Origin: Pectobacterium sp013449375
Lineage (GTDB): Bacteria; Pseudomonadota; Gammaproteobacteria; Enterobacterales; Enterobacteriaceae
DNA length: 64,000 bases
Reading direction: 5' to 3' (one strand)
NCBI RefSeq assembly: GCF_048593165.1
Contig: NZ_CP184271.1
Shown: piece after piece, positions 36,203 through 44,224 of the stretch
How the letters are laid out: the number at the start of each line of letters is the position of its first letter
Numbering within the stretch: the stretch's first letter is position 1
Notes under the pieces: generated by a model
Seen by the model: only the letters and a program-made list of their open reading frames with translations
Databases searched by the model: none
What the model was told of the DNA's origin: nothing
Position numbers and translations under genes: made by a program

Positions 36203-36277
36203 TGGCTGGGGTACGAGGATTCGAACCTCGGAATGCCGGAATCAGAATCCGGTGCCTTACCGCTTGGCGATACCCCA
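36203..36277 (-). tRNA. glnV: tRNA-Gln (anticodon CTG)
   Basis: A 75-nt tRNA with encoded CCA. The acceptor TGGGGTA pairs with TACCCCA; the anticodon loop TTCTGAT carries CTG in a CCGGA/TCCGG stem; the T arm holds GGTTCGAATCC. Last gene of the six-tRNA operon; E. coli has two CTG genes at this place, here one. Confidence 0.97.
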
Positions 36278-36283
36278 ATAATA

Positions 36284-36360
36284 TGGTGGCTACGACGGGA
36301 ATCGAACCTGTGACCCCAGCATTATGAGTGCTGTGCTCTAACCAGCTGAGCTACGTAGCC
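36284..36360 (-). tRNA. metU: tRNA-Met elongator (anticodon CAT)
   Basis: A 77-nt tRNA with encoded CCA; acceptor GGCTACG pairs with CGTAGCC; the anticodon loop holds CAT. The base-paired acceptor start and D arm (AGCTCAGCTGGTTAGAGC) show it is the elongator, not initiator, species. Confidence 0.96.
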
Positions 36361-36413
36361 AAATGTACTGCTAATGTTACTTTACTTCAACAATATCTTC
36401 TACATCAAGTAGA

Positions 36414-36488
36414 TGGCTGGGGTACCTGGATTCGAACCAGGGAATGCTGGTATCAAAAACCAGTGCCTTACCGCTTGGCGATACCCCA
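36414..36488 (-). tRNA. glnW: tRNA-Gln (anticodon TTG)
   Basis: A 75-nt tRNA with encoded CCA and anticodon TTG in the loop of an ACTGG/CCAGC-type stem. It differs from the neighbouring copy at 36524-36598 only in the anticodon stem. Confidence 0.96.
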
Positions 36489-36523
36489 ACAGGACAACGA
36501 ATTTTTCAGCATAGATTTTGAAA

Positions 36524-36598
36524 TGGCTGGGGTACCTGGATTCGAACCAGGGAATGCCGGTATCAAAAACCGGTGCCTTACCGCTTGGCGATACCCCA
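36524..36598 (-). tRNA. glnU: tRNA-Gln (anticodon TTG)
   Basis: A 75-nt tRNA with encoded CCA and anticodon TTG in a CCGG-type anticodon stem. A tandem near-duplicate of the preceding tRNA-Gln gene in the operon. Confidence 0.96.
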
Positions 36599-36652
36599 AT
36601 CACTACAAAACACTAACAAGCTTCGAAAAGCGATGTCAGACCGAGAAGATAA

Positions 36653-36737
36653 TGGTGCGGGAGGCGAGACTTGAACTCGCACACCTTGCGGCGCCAGAAC
36701 CTAAATCTGGTGCGTCTACCAATTTCGCCACTCCCGC
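36653..36737 (-). tRNA. leuW: tRNA-Leu (anticodon TAG)
   Basis: An 85-nt class II tRNA with encoded CCA, acceptor GCGGGAG/CTCCCGC, anticodon TAG (loop TTTAGGT) and a long variable arm (TGGCGCCGCAAGGTG), typical of tRNA-Leu. Confidence 0.96.
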
Positions 36738-36745
36738 AAAAAAGA

Positions 36746-36822
36746 TGGTGGCTACGACGGGAATCGAACCTGTGACCCCAGCATTATGAGTGCTGTGCTC
36801 TAACCAGCTGAGCTACGTAGCC
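36746..36822 (-). tRNA. metT: tRNA-Met elongator (anticodon CAT)
   Basis: A 77-nt tRNA identical in sequence to the copy at 36284-36360. It is first in the operon, as metT is in the E. coli metT-leuW-glnUW-metU-glnVX cluster. Confidence 0.96.
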
Positions 36823-36860
36823 ATCCTTTCCGCGTCACCTTCATCGGCGTTGCGGGGCGC

Positions 36861-36889
36861 ATTATGCGTAGTTGGCCTAATTGCGTCAA
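36861..36889 (-). promoter_or_regulatory. Stable-RNA promoter of the tRNA operon
   Basis: On the minus strand TTGACG (36889-36884), a 17-bp spacer and CATAAT (36866-36861), followed by a GC-rich discriminator (GCGCCCC). It lies 39 bp upstream of the first tRNA. The GC-rich discriminator is the hallmark of promoters repressed by ppGpp/DksA. Confidence 0.85.
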
Positions 36890-36993
36890 CTAGTTTTTTC
36901 CCGAAAAGTGCCCTCAACGTATCGTTTGTTTGGGTTGTGAACAGTATGGTGAGAAAAACGCCAAAAAGCACGTATTCCCAGTCAATTCAGCGT

Positions 36994-37020
36994 ACAAAAA
37001 CGGGCCATGAAAGGCCCGTT
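36994..37020 (-). terminator. Intrinsic terminator of asnB
   Basis: On the minus strand AACGGGCC (37020-37013) pairs with GGCCCGTT (37006-36999) around a 6-nt loop, followed by TTTT. It is 21 bp after the asnB stop. Confidence 0.88.
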
Positions 37021-37041
37021 GGCGGAAAAAATTAAAGCGAA

Positions 37042-38706
37042 TTATTTGTAGGCGGATTGGTGTACGCCTACCGCGCGGCCTGATGGATCATCCAGTTTTT
37101 TGAAAGATTCATCCCACTCAATCGCTTTAGCCGACGAACAGGCGACTGACGGACCGCCAGGCACGCATTCTGCTGCGCTGGGAACCGGGAACAACTCTTC
37201 GAAGATTTCACGGTACAGATACGCTTCTTTAGAGCCTGGCGTGTTGTACGGGAAGCGGAAGCGTGCTGTCTCCAACTGCTGATCGGTAACCTGCTGAGCC
37301 GCGACTTCTTTCAGCGTATCAATCCAGCTGTAGCCTACGCCGTCAGAGAACTGTTCTTTCTGACGCCATGCCACGCTGTGCGGCAGATAGGATTCAAAGC
37401 ACTCGCGCAGGATGTGTTTTTCCATCTTGCCGTTGCCACACATTTTGTCGCGTGGGTTGATGCGCATGGCGACATCGAGGAAGTTCTTGTCTAGGAACGG
37501 CACGCGAGCTTCCACACCCCAGGCAGACATCGCTTTGTTGGCGCGGGCGCAGTCATACTGGTGCAGTGCCAGCAGTTTACGCACGGTTTCTTCATGCAGC
37601 TCTTTGGCGTTTGGCGCTTTGTGGAAATAGAGGTAACCGCCGAACACTTCGTCAGAACCTTCACCTGATAGCACCATCTTGATGCCCATTGCTTTGATTT
37701 TACGCGACATCAGGTACATCGGCGTTGAGGCGCGAATCGTGGTTACGTCATAGGTTTCGATGTGATAAATCACGTCGCGAATGGCATCCAGCCCTTCCTG
37801 CACGGTGAAATGAATTTCGTGGTGCACGGTGCCCAGATGGTCAGCCACTTCCTGCGCGGCTTTCAAATCTGGTGCGCCTTCCAAACCGACGGCGAAAGAG
37901 TGTAACTGAGGCCACCAGGCTTCGCTGCGCTCGTTGTCTTCTACGCGACGTGCGGCATATTTTTTGGTGATTGCAGAGATAACGGAAGAATCCAGACCGC
38001 CAGAGAGCAACACGCCGTAAGGCACGTCAGACATCAGGTGGCTTTTCACCGCTTCTTCCAGCGCATCACGCAATGCTTCTTTATCCGTTTCGTTGTCTTT
38101 TACTGCGTCATAATCAAACCAGTCGCGCTGGTAATACTCGCGAATTTCTCCGTCTTTGCTCCACAGGTAGCTACCAGCCGGGAATTCTTTGATGGTGCGG
38201 CACACCGGCACCAGCGCTTTCATTTCAGAAGCGACGTAGAAGTTGCCGTGCTCATCGTAGCCCATATAGAGTGGGATGATGCCGAGGTGGTCACGGCCAA
38301 TCAGGTAGGCGTCTTTTTTGCTGTCATACAGGGCAAAAGCAAACATGCCGCGCAGTTCATCCAGGAATTCTGGGCCTTTTTCCTGATACAGCGCCAGAAT
38401 CACTTCGCAGTCGGAGCCAGTTTGGAACGCGTAACGGTCACCGTATTGCTGACGCAATGCCTGATGGTTATAAATTTCACCGTTAACGGCCAGAATGTGG
38501 GTGCGCTCGGCGTTGTAAAGCGGCTGTGCGCCCGTATTGACGTCAACGATGGACAGACGTTCGTGAGCCAGAATTGCTTTATCGCTGGCATAAACGCCGG
38601 ACCAGTCTGGCCCGCGGTGACGCATTAAACGGGATAACTCCAGCGCTTTCTTACGCAGTTCAACAGGATCACTTTTCAGATCAAGCACACCAAAAATAGA
38701 ACACAT
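37042..38706 (-). CDS. asnB: Asparagine synthetase B (glutamine-hydrolysing)
   Basis: AsnB converts aspartate, glutamine and ATP to asparagine. The 554-residue protein has the N-terminal nucleophile C2 (MCSIFGVLDL, exposed after Met removal), a class II glutaminase domain (RHRGPDWSG, NGEIYNHQALR) and a synthetase domain with the PP-loop SGGLDSS (about residues 233-239). Length is the same as in E. coli. In E. coli nagD lies between nagC and asnB; here nagC is the direct upstream neighbour. Confidence 0.97.
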   Translation of the reverse strand: MCSIFGVLDLKSDPVELRKKALELSRLMRHRGPDWSGVYASDKAILAHERLSIVDVNTGAQPLYNAERTHILAVNGEIYNHQALRQQYGDRYAFQTGSDCEVILALYQEKGPEFLDELRGMFAFALYDSKKDAYLIGRDHLGIIPLYMGYDEHGNFYVASEMKALVPVCRTIKEFPAGSYLWSKDGEIREYYQRDWFDYDAVKDNETDKEALRDALEEAVKSHLMSDVPYGVLLSGGLDSSVISAITKKYAARRVEDNERSEAWWPQLHSFAVGLEGAPDLKAAQEVADHLGTVHHEIHFTVQEGLDAIRDVIYHIETYDVTTIRASTPMYLMSRKIKAMGIKMVLSGEGSDEVFGGYLYFHKAPNAKELHEETVRKLLALHQYDCARANKAMSAWGVEARVPFLDKNFLDVAMRINPRDKMCGNGKMEKHILRECFESYLPHSVAWRQKEQFSDGVGYSWIDTLKEVAAQQVTDQQLETARFRFPYNTPGSKEAYLYREIFEELFPVPSAAECVPGGPSVACSSAKAIEWDESFKKLDDPSGRAVGVHQSAYK

Positions 38707-38909
38707 ACATGACTCCCAGTAATGACAGATTCGAACTCAGTGCCATTGATTTAGCATCAAAGTGCCATAGGAATTCAATATTATTTAATGAAAAAAGCCA
38801 TTGATGTTGTGTTTCGTTAATTTATTCGATTTTTTGGTGTTGATTCGTCAAATTCCTGCACAGGAAAGGCCGGATTTTTAGGGATTACATAATCCGGCCA
38901 GAAAGAGAA

Positions 38910-40133
38910 TCAGGCATTTTCAAGCAATTGCTGTAGCAGCACGCCGTTTAGCATCGCCCGTTTGACCAAGGCAAACGCGCTGATAGCGGAAAGATGGTTG
39001 AGGCTGGAGATCTCAATCGGCAGGTTATGACGAAATTCTTTCAGTACCTGCGTGTTGATACAGCGTTGAATCGCAGGGAGCAACGTTTTTTCTGCTTCGG
39101 TAATTTCACCGGCGATCACGACTTTCTGAGGGTTGAACAGGTTGATTGCGATGGACAGTGCTTTGCCCAGATTGAGCCCTGCCTGTTCGATAACTTCACG
39201 GGCGAGGGCATCGCCTCGATTTGCCGCTTTGCAAATGGCCGAAATTGTACAGCTATCGGTAGAAAGCTTGCTGGGGTAGCCTTGACCCAGCAGGTGTTGT
39301 ACGCGTTGTTCAATCGCGACGTTGGCGACGACGGTTTCCAGACAACCGAAATTACCGCAGTGGCAGCGATCGCCAAGTGGGTCGATCTGAATATGGCCGA
39401 TCTCGCCTACGTTGCCGTTGCTGCCGAGAAATATTTGCCCGTTGACGAGAATACCCGCACCCGTACCCCGATGGACGCGCACCAGAATAGAGTCTTGCGC
39501 GTCGTGGGTAGCACCGAAATAGTGTTCTGCCAGCGCCAGACTGCGGATGTCGTGACCGACAAAGCTGGTAACGTTGAACTGGCGTTGCAAATTTTCGACC
39601 AATCGCCAGTTATCTACGCTGATGTGCGGCATATAGCGGACAATGCCCGCCACCGGATCAACCAGACCCGGCAGCACCACGGAGATCGCAATGAGTTCGC
39701 GAATGCGGCGCTGGTGGCTGGATATAAAGCTGCTAATCGCCTGAAAAATCTCGGCTTCAAGCGCCTCTTGTGTTTTCTCTTGCAGGTCATAGTGCATTTC
39801 TTCCAGCACTTTTCCCTGCAAGTCGTACAGCGCAATGGTGGCGTCGTAACGACCGAGCCGGACGGCGATAGAATGGAAAGGGCGGTTTTCGGTGATAATC
39901 GAAATGGCGCGCCTGCCGCCGGTGGAAGCCTGCTGATCGACTTCTTTAATGAGCCCGCGATCCAGAAGTTGGCGGGTGATTTTTGTAACGCTGGCTGGCG
40001 CGAGCTGGCTCTGTTCTGCTATCTGAATGCGTGAGATTGGGCCTTGCTGGTCAATCAGGCGGTAAACCACCGCGCTGTTTAATTGCTTAACCAGATCGAC
40101 ATTCCCTATCTGCGCCTGTCCGCCTGTGGTCAT
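38910..40133 (-). CDS. nagC: N-acetylglucosamine repressor NagC (ROK family)
   Basis: NagC represses nag genes and is inactivated by GlcNAc-6-phosphate. The 407-residue protein has an N-terminal winged helix (ISRIQIAEQSQLAPASVTKITRQLLDRGLI) and a ROK domain with the ATP/sugar-like fold and zinc motif CHCGNFGCLE. I choose ATG 40133 (MTTGGQAQIGNVDLVKQLNS), which matches E. coli; 20 more codons are open upstream but not conserved and overlap a strong hairpin. It is the third gene of nagBAC, 123 bp after nagA. Confidence 0.96.
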   Translation of the reverse strand: MTTGGQAQIGNVDLVKQLNSAVVYRLIDQQGPISRIQIAEQSQLAPASVTKITRQLLDRGLIKEVDQQASTGGRRAISIITENRPFHSIAVRLGRYDATIALYDLQGKVLEEMHYDLQEKTQEALEAEIFQAISSFISSHQRRIRELIAISVVLPGLVDPVAGIVRYMPHISVDNWRLVENLQRQFNVTSFVGHDIRSLALAEHYFGATHDAQDSILVRVHRGTGAGILVNGQIFLGSNGNVGEIGHIQIDPLGDRCHCGNFGCLETVVANVAIEQRVQHLLGQGYPSKLSTDSCTISAICKAANRGDALAREVIEQAGLNLGKALSIAINLFNPQKVVIAGEITEAEKTLLPAIQRCINTQVLKEFRHNLPIEISSLNHLSAISAFALVKRAMLNGVLLQQLLENA

Positions 40134-40192
40134 GAAAAAGTTACTCGCTTCTTTAGGTATAAACGCAGATATCAATGCGTCGTCTTCGTCCA

Positions 40193-40224
40193 CATGGGGT
40201 AAACCTTGCTCGGTTTACTCCATG
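40193..40224. other. 13-bp stem-loop between nagA and nagC
   Basis: CATGGGGTAAACC (40193-40205) and GGTTTACTCCATG (40212-40224) pair over 13 positions with one G-T pair around a 6-nt loop. It lies 33 bp after the nagA stop inside the nagBAC transcript. No U-tract follows on the minus strand, so a processing site or an mRNA-stabilising 3' hairpin for nagBA is more likely than a terminator. Confidence 0.6.
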
Positions 40225-40256
40225 GATTTCCGCTTTACCCCAAGATGTTTTTCACT

Positions 40257-41402
40257 TTATCCCCAAACTGGGTTGCCGTTAACAAACGTCTTGAGAATGT
40301 GATAGTCACGGTCAAAAGCGGTCAGGTTGGCCACTTTACCGCTTTCAATACTGCCTAACTGTCTATCCACGCCGATGGCGCGCGCGGGGTAGAGCGTTGC
40401 CATCCGAATCGCTTCATCCAGCGCGATGCCCGCATGTTCGACGCTATTACGTACTGCTTCAATCATGGTCAGTGCCGAACCGCTCAGGGTGCCGTGTTCA
40501 TCGACACAAATACCATCACGGTAGTATATGGTTTTACCAGCAAAAATGAATTGGTCAATATCCGCGCCGGCCGGTGCCGTCGCGTCAGTAACCAGCACTA
40601 GCTTATCGCCTTTGATGCGTTTACTGTTGCGAATATTGGCCCAGTCAACGTGTCGTCCATCCGCGATAATACCGCAATAGACTTCCGGGGCGTCGTAAAT
40701 CGCGCCGACCAATCCGGGTTCGCGGCCGGTCAGATACGGCATGGCGTTGAACAGGTGGGTAGCGAAACGAATACCAGCGGCAAAGCCCAGCTTCGCCTGC
40801 TCCCAGGTGGCGTTGGAATGCCCAGCGGACACGATAATGCCCGCCGCTGTGAGCTGGCGGATAACCGACGGTTCGACTTCTTCCGGTGCCAGCGTGATTT
40901 TCGTAATGGCATCCGCATTGGCGCACAGGAAGTCGACGAGTTCCTGCGTTGGTTTGCGAATAAAGGCAGGGTCATGCGTGCCTTTCTTGAGTACATTTAG
41001 CCACGGACCTTCGAGATGCAGCCCAAGCGCCTGATGCTGATTCTGCGCCAGCCAGTCTCTCATCACGCTGATGCTGTGCTTCATAAAGGCATCGCTGGAG
41101 GTAATCAGCGTAGGTAAAAAACTGGTACAGCCTGAACGCTCGTTCGCCTGCTGCATGATCTCCAGCGTCTTGACGGAGATCGTGTCCAGCGAGTCGTTGA
41201 ACTGCACGCCGCCGCAGCCGTTCAACTGGAGATCGATAAACCCCGGAGCGAGGAACGCACCGCTCAGGTTGTGTTGTTCAATGCCGACAGGGAGCTCGGC
41301 AAGTGGGCAGACTCGCTCGATCAGCCCATCAGCAATCACCACGGCGTGATTATCCAGAATCTGATGGCCGGTGAAAATCCGGCAGTGGGTTAACGCGTAC
41401 AT
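40257..41402 (-). CDS. nagA: N-acetylglucosamine-6-phosphate deacetylase
   Basis: NagA removes acetate from GlcNAc-6-P to give glucosamine-6-P for NagB. The 381-residue amidohydrolase has LSGAFLAPGFIDLQLNGCGGVQFND, the metal-ligand Glu in HLEGPW, the histidines in SAGHSNAT and RFATHLFNAM, and the catalytic Asp in LVTDATAPAG. Two ATG codons are adjacent; the second (41402) gives better spacing from GGGAG and matches E. coli. It follows nagB by 19 bp. Confidence 0.96.
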   Translation of the reverse strand: MYALTHCRIFTGHQILDNHAVVIADGLIERVCPLAELPVGIEQHNLSGAFLAPGFIDLQLNGCGGVQFNDSLDTISVKTLEIMQQANERSGCTSFLPTLITSSDAFMKHSISVMRDWLAQNQHQALGLHLEGPWLNVLKKGTHDPAFIRKPTQELVDFLCANADAITKITLAPEEVEPSVIRQLTAAGIIVSAGHSNATWEQAKLGFAAGIRFATHLFNAMPYLTGREPGLVGAIYDAPEVYCGIIADGRHVDWANIRNSKRIKGDKLVLVTDATAPAGADIDQFIFAGKTIYYRDGICVDEHGTLSGSALTMIEAVRNSVEHAGIALDEAIRMATLYPARAIGVDRQLGSIESGKVANLTAFDRDYHILKTFVNGNPVWG

Positions 41403-41421
41403 CATCGACTCCCGCGATCGG

Positions 41422-42222
41422 TTAGAGGTTTTTCATGCTTTCCGTTTCTAACTCACGGAAATATTTAACAGTTTTTACCTTCAGTTCCATTGTTGAAGGC
41501 TCGTCACAGACCATGATGGCTTTAGCGTGAAGTTGTAGACAACTGATGGTCCACATATGGTTGACGTTGCCTTCTACCGCAGCCTGAAGCGCCAGTGCTT
41601 TGTTGCGCCCAGTCACCAGAATCATCACTTCTTCGGCATCCAGCAACGTACCGACGCCCACGGTCAGGGCAAATTTAGGCACCAGACTGACGTCCCCGCC
41701 GAAGAAACGGGAATTCGCGATACGGGTTTCTTCCGTCAATGTTTTGATGCGGGTGCGGGAAGCCAGAGAGGACGCGGGCTCATTGAAGGCGATATGTCCA
41801 TCATTACCCACGCCGCCCATGAAAAGATGAATTTTTCCGTAGGACTTTATTTTCTCTTCATAACGGCGACATTCTGCTGTGGTGTCTTCTGCGTTGCCGT
41901 TCAACAGATTAATGTTTTCACGGGGAATATCAACGTGATTGAAGAAATTCTGATGCATGAAGGTATGATAGCTTTCTGGATGGTCGGTCGGCAGGCCGAC
42001 ATATTCATCCATATTGAAGGTGACAACGTGTTTGAAGCTCACCAGACCGGCTTTGTGCATGGCGACCAGCGATTTGTAGGCCTCCAGCGGTGAGCTGCCC
42101 GTCGGCAATCCCAGAATGAAAGGGCGCTCTGCGCTGGGCTTGAAAGCGTTAATCTTCTCAACGATGTGGCGGGCGGCCCATTTTCCGACGTCGGCGGCGG
42201 TGGTTAAAGGTATGAGTCTCAT
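41422..42222 (-). CDS. nagB: Glucosamine-6-phosphate deaminase
   Basis: NagB converts glucosamine-6-P to fructose-6-P and ammonia, feeding amino sugars into glycolysis. The 266-residue protein has LGLPTGSSPLEAY, the catalytic D72 (FNMDEYVGL) and the D141/H143/E148 set (GVGNDGHIAFNEP) at the same numbers as E. coli, whose enzyme is an allosteric hexamer activated by GlcNAc-6-P. First gene of nagBAC, divergent from nagE. Confidence 0.97.
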   Translation of the reverse strand: MRLIPLTTAADVGKWAARHIVEKINAFKPSAERPFILGLPTGSSPLEAYKSLVAMHKAGLVSFKHVVTFNMDEYVGLPTDHPESYHTFMHQNFFNHVDIPRENINLLNGNAEDTTAECRRYEEKIKSYGKIHLFMGGVGNDGHIAFNEPASSLASRTRIKTLTEETRIANSRFFGGDVSLVPKFALTVGVGTLLDAEEVMILVTGRNKALALQAAVEGNVNHMWTISCLQLHAKAIMVCDEPSTMELKVKTVKYFRELETESMKNL

Positions 42223-42321
42223 CAGCGCTCTCCTGATTTTTAAGTGGAATAAATTGCGTCAATCGCGCCAGCTGCGTTTTGTCTATGCATTAAAATTAGT
42301 CTACTCCGTTTTTTTTAATCT

Positions 42322-42346
42322 TGAAATAAGTTGGGGTTTTATTCAG
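42322..42346. promoter_or_regulatory. Possible NagC operator near nagB
   Basis: An AT-rich imperfect dyad (TGAAATAAG...TTTTATTCA) about 100 bp upstream of nagB. NagC is known to bind two sites in the nagB-nagE interval and loop the DNA between them. The match is weak and the call rests largely on position. Confidence 0.3.
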
Positions 42347-42370
42347 GTATAAACTTTTTGTATGCAGTTT

Positions 42371-42392
42371 TTTGGTGATTTTTATCACATAA
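42371..42392. promoter_or_regulatory. CRP-cAMP site in the nagB-nagE interval
   Basis: GTGA (42375-42378), six bases, TCAC (42385-42388), embedded in TTTGGTGATTTTTATCACAT, is a near-consensus CRP site. The same interval in E. coli carries a CRP site that activates both divergent promoters, so amino-sugar uptake is expected to be under catabolite control. Confidence 0.75.
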
Positions 42393-42398
42393 TTACGG

Positions 42399-42427
42399 GG
42401 TTTAATTTGTGTAGCGAATTATTTTTT
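42399..42427. promoter_or_regulatory. Possible NagC operator near nagE
   Basis: AATTTG-TGTAG-CGAATT inside an AT-rich frame is an imperfect dyad resembling NagC/Mlc operators. It lies about 150 bp upstream of the nagE GTG and about 80 bp from the other candidate operator, with the CRP site between them. Confidence 0.35.
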
Positions 42428-42571
42428 TTACACTCCCCCTAAGAACCACCGCTGCCATGTTTTCTCGACAATGACGTTTTCGACAGCGACGTTCTTCGGC
42501 AGTGAAATTTATTGGCAGGTTTGTTTGCCCCACAACATTTCATTTACCTCACAAAGGTAAGAGAGGGAAAA

Positions 42572-44068
42572 GTGATTACTCTGAGCTATTTACAAAAAGT
42601 CGGCCGGGCATTGATGGTGCCTGTCGCGACGCTGCCTGCTGCCGCCATCCTGATGGGGATAGGTTACTGGATTGATCCGGTTGGCTGGGGAAGCGAGAAC
42701 GCGTTGGCGGCACTTCTCATCAAATCGGGTGAGGCGATTATCGGGCATATGGCGGTGCTGTTTGCTGTCGGTGTCGCGTACGGCATGTCAAAAGATAAAG
42801 ATGGTGCGGCAGCATTGACCGGTTTTGTCGGCTATCTGGTGCTGACCACGTTGTGTTCACCGGCTGTTGTTGCCATGATCCAACGGATCCCTGTTGAACA
42901 GGTGCCCGCTGCGTTTGGCAAGATTGAAAACCAGTTCATCGGGATTCTGGTTGGTGTGATGTCGGCCGAACTGTATAACCGCTTCAGCCAGGTTGAACTG
43001 CCTAAGGCGCTGTCGTTCTTCAGCGGACGCCGTTTGGTCCCGATTCTGGTTTCTTTCCTGATGATTCTGGTGGCGTTCATTTTAATGTACGTTTGGCCGG
43101 TGATTTACAATGCGCTGGTGTCATTCGGTGAACATATTCAACAGATGGGATCGATTGGTGCCGGGGTTTATGCCTTCTTTAACCGCTTGCTGATTCCTGT
43201 TGGGCTGCACCACGCGCTGAACTCCGTGTTCTGGTTCGATGTTGCGGGCATCAACGATATTCCTAACTTCCTGGCTGGCCAGCAATCTATTGATTCAGGC
43301 AAAGCCGTGGTGGGGATCACCGGACGTTATCAGGCGGGCTTCTTCCCGATTATGATGTTCGGCCTGCCCGGAGCGGCACTGGCGATTTATCACAGTGCCC
43401 GCCCTGAGAACAAAAGCAAAGTGGCCGGAATTATGCTGGCGGCGGCATTTGCCTCCTTCTTCACTGGGATCACCGAGCCGCTGGAGTTTTCCTTCATGTT
43501 TGTGGCGCCGGTGCTGTATTTCCTGCATGCGCTGCTGACCGGTTTTTCTGTCTTTATCGCTGCCAGTATGCATTGGATTGCCGGCTTTGGCTTCAGTGCG
43601 GGTCTGGTGGACATGGTACTGTCCTCGCGTAACCCGCTGGCCACCCAGTGGTACATGCTGCTTGTTCAGGGACTGGCATTCTTTGTCATTTACTATGTGG
43701 TGTTCCGCTTTACCATCACGCGCTTCAACCTGTTAACGCCGGGGCGTGAGCTGGCCGTGAGCGGTAGCGAAGCTGATGGATATGATGTGAGTACCGAGTC
43801 TGCGGATGAGAAATCAGGTGATGCAACGTCACTGGCGCGGGGTTACTTGCAGGCACTGGGTGGGAAAGACAATCTGCTCGGTATTGATGCCTGTATCACG
43901 CGTCTGCGTTTGAACGTGGCGGATTCTTCTCTGGTTGACGATGCACAGGCGAAGCGTCTTGGTGCGGCGGGCGTTATTCGGCTGAATAAGCAAAGCGTAC
44001 AGATTGTTGTGGGTACGCAGGCTGAATCGATAGCGACCGCACTGAAAGCGGAGCAGAGTAAGGCGTAA
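42572..44068 (+). CDS. nagE: PTS N-acetylglucosamine transporter, EIICB only
   Basis: NagE imports and phosphorylates GlcNAc. The 498-residue protein contains the membrane EIIC domain (residues 1 to about 385, with PVATLPAAAILMGIGYW, LIPVGLHHALNSVFWFD and GITEPLEFSFMF) and an EIIB domain with its phosphorylated cysteine at about C441 (GIDACITRLRL). The E. coli protein has 648 residues because of an additional C-terminal EIIA domain. Here the protein ends after EIIB with a normal stop and a terminator 32 bp later, so the EIIA function must come from another protein, probably EIIA-Glc (Crr). I use GTG 42572 behind GAGAGGGAAA. Confidence 0.95.
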   Translation: MITLSYLQKVGRALMVPVATLPAAAILMGIGYWIDPVGWGSENALAALLIKSGEAIIGHMAVLFAVGVAYGMSKDKDGAAALTGFVGYLVLTTLCSPAVVAMIQRIPVEQVPAAFGKIENQFIGILVGVMSAELYNRFSQVELPKALSFFSGRRLVPILVSFLMILVAFILMYVWPVIYNALVSFGEHIQQMGSIGAGVYAFFNRLLIPVGLHHALNSVFWFDVAGINDIPNFLAGQQSIDSGKAVVGITGRYQAGFFPIMMFGLPGAALAIYHSARPENKSKVAGIMLAAAFASFFTGITEPLEFSFMFVAPVLYFLHALLTGFSVFIAASMHWIAGFGFSAGLVDMVLSSRNPLATQWYMLLVQGLAFFVIYYVVFRFTITRFNLLTPGRELAVSGSEADGYDVSTESADEKSGDATSLARGYLQALGGKDNLLGIDACITRLRLNVADSSLVDDAQAKRLGAAGVIRLNKQSVQIVVGTQAESIATALKAEQSKA

Positions 44069-44099
44069 CATAACGGCGCTATGCTGATGAAATTGATAG

Positions 44100-44128
44100 G
44101 GCGAGATAGTAATCTCGCCTTTTTTTTT
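44100..44128 (+). terminator. Intrinsic terminator of nagE
   Basis: GGCGAGAT (44100-44107) and ATCTCGCC (44112-44119) form an 8-bp stem with an AGTA loop, followed by nine T. Its closeness to the stop codon shows that no EIIA gene follows in the transcript. Confidence 0.93.
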
Positions 44129-44224
44129 CGTTATGAATAATTAAATGAAACTAACGGTTGTTTCCCAGCGTAGCTTGTTGGATCATTGTCGGTTATACGT
44201 CATTTTAGCATTGAGGAATGAAGA

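Noticed and set aside
36328..36789. 153-codon open frame across the tRNA cluster
   Set aside because: It reads antisense through four tRNA genes, and its repeated segments are simply the duplicated tRNAs.
38994..40034. 346-codon open frame antisense to nagC
   Set aside because: It is a shadow of the well-conserved nagC gene; no family similarity and no ribosome-binding site.
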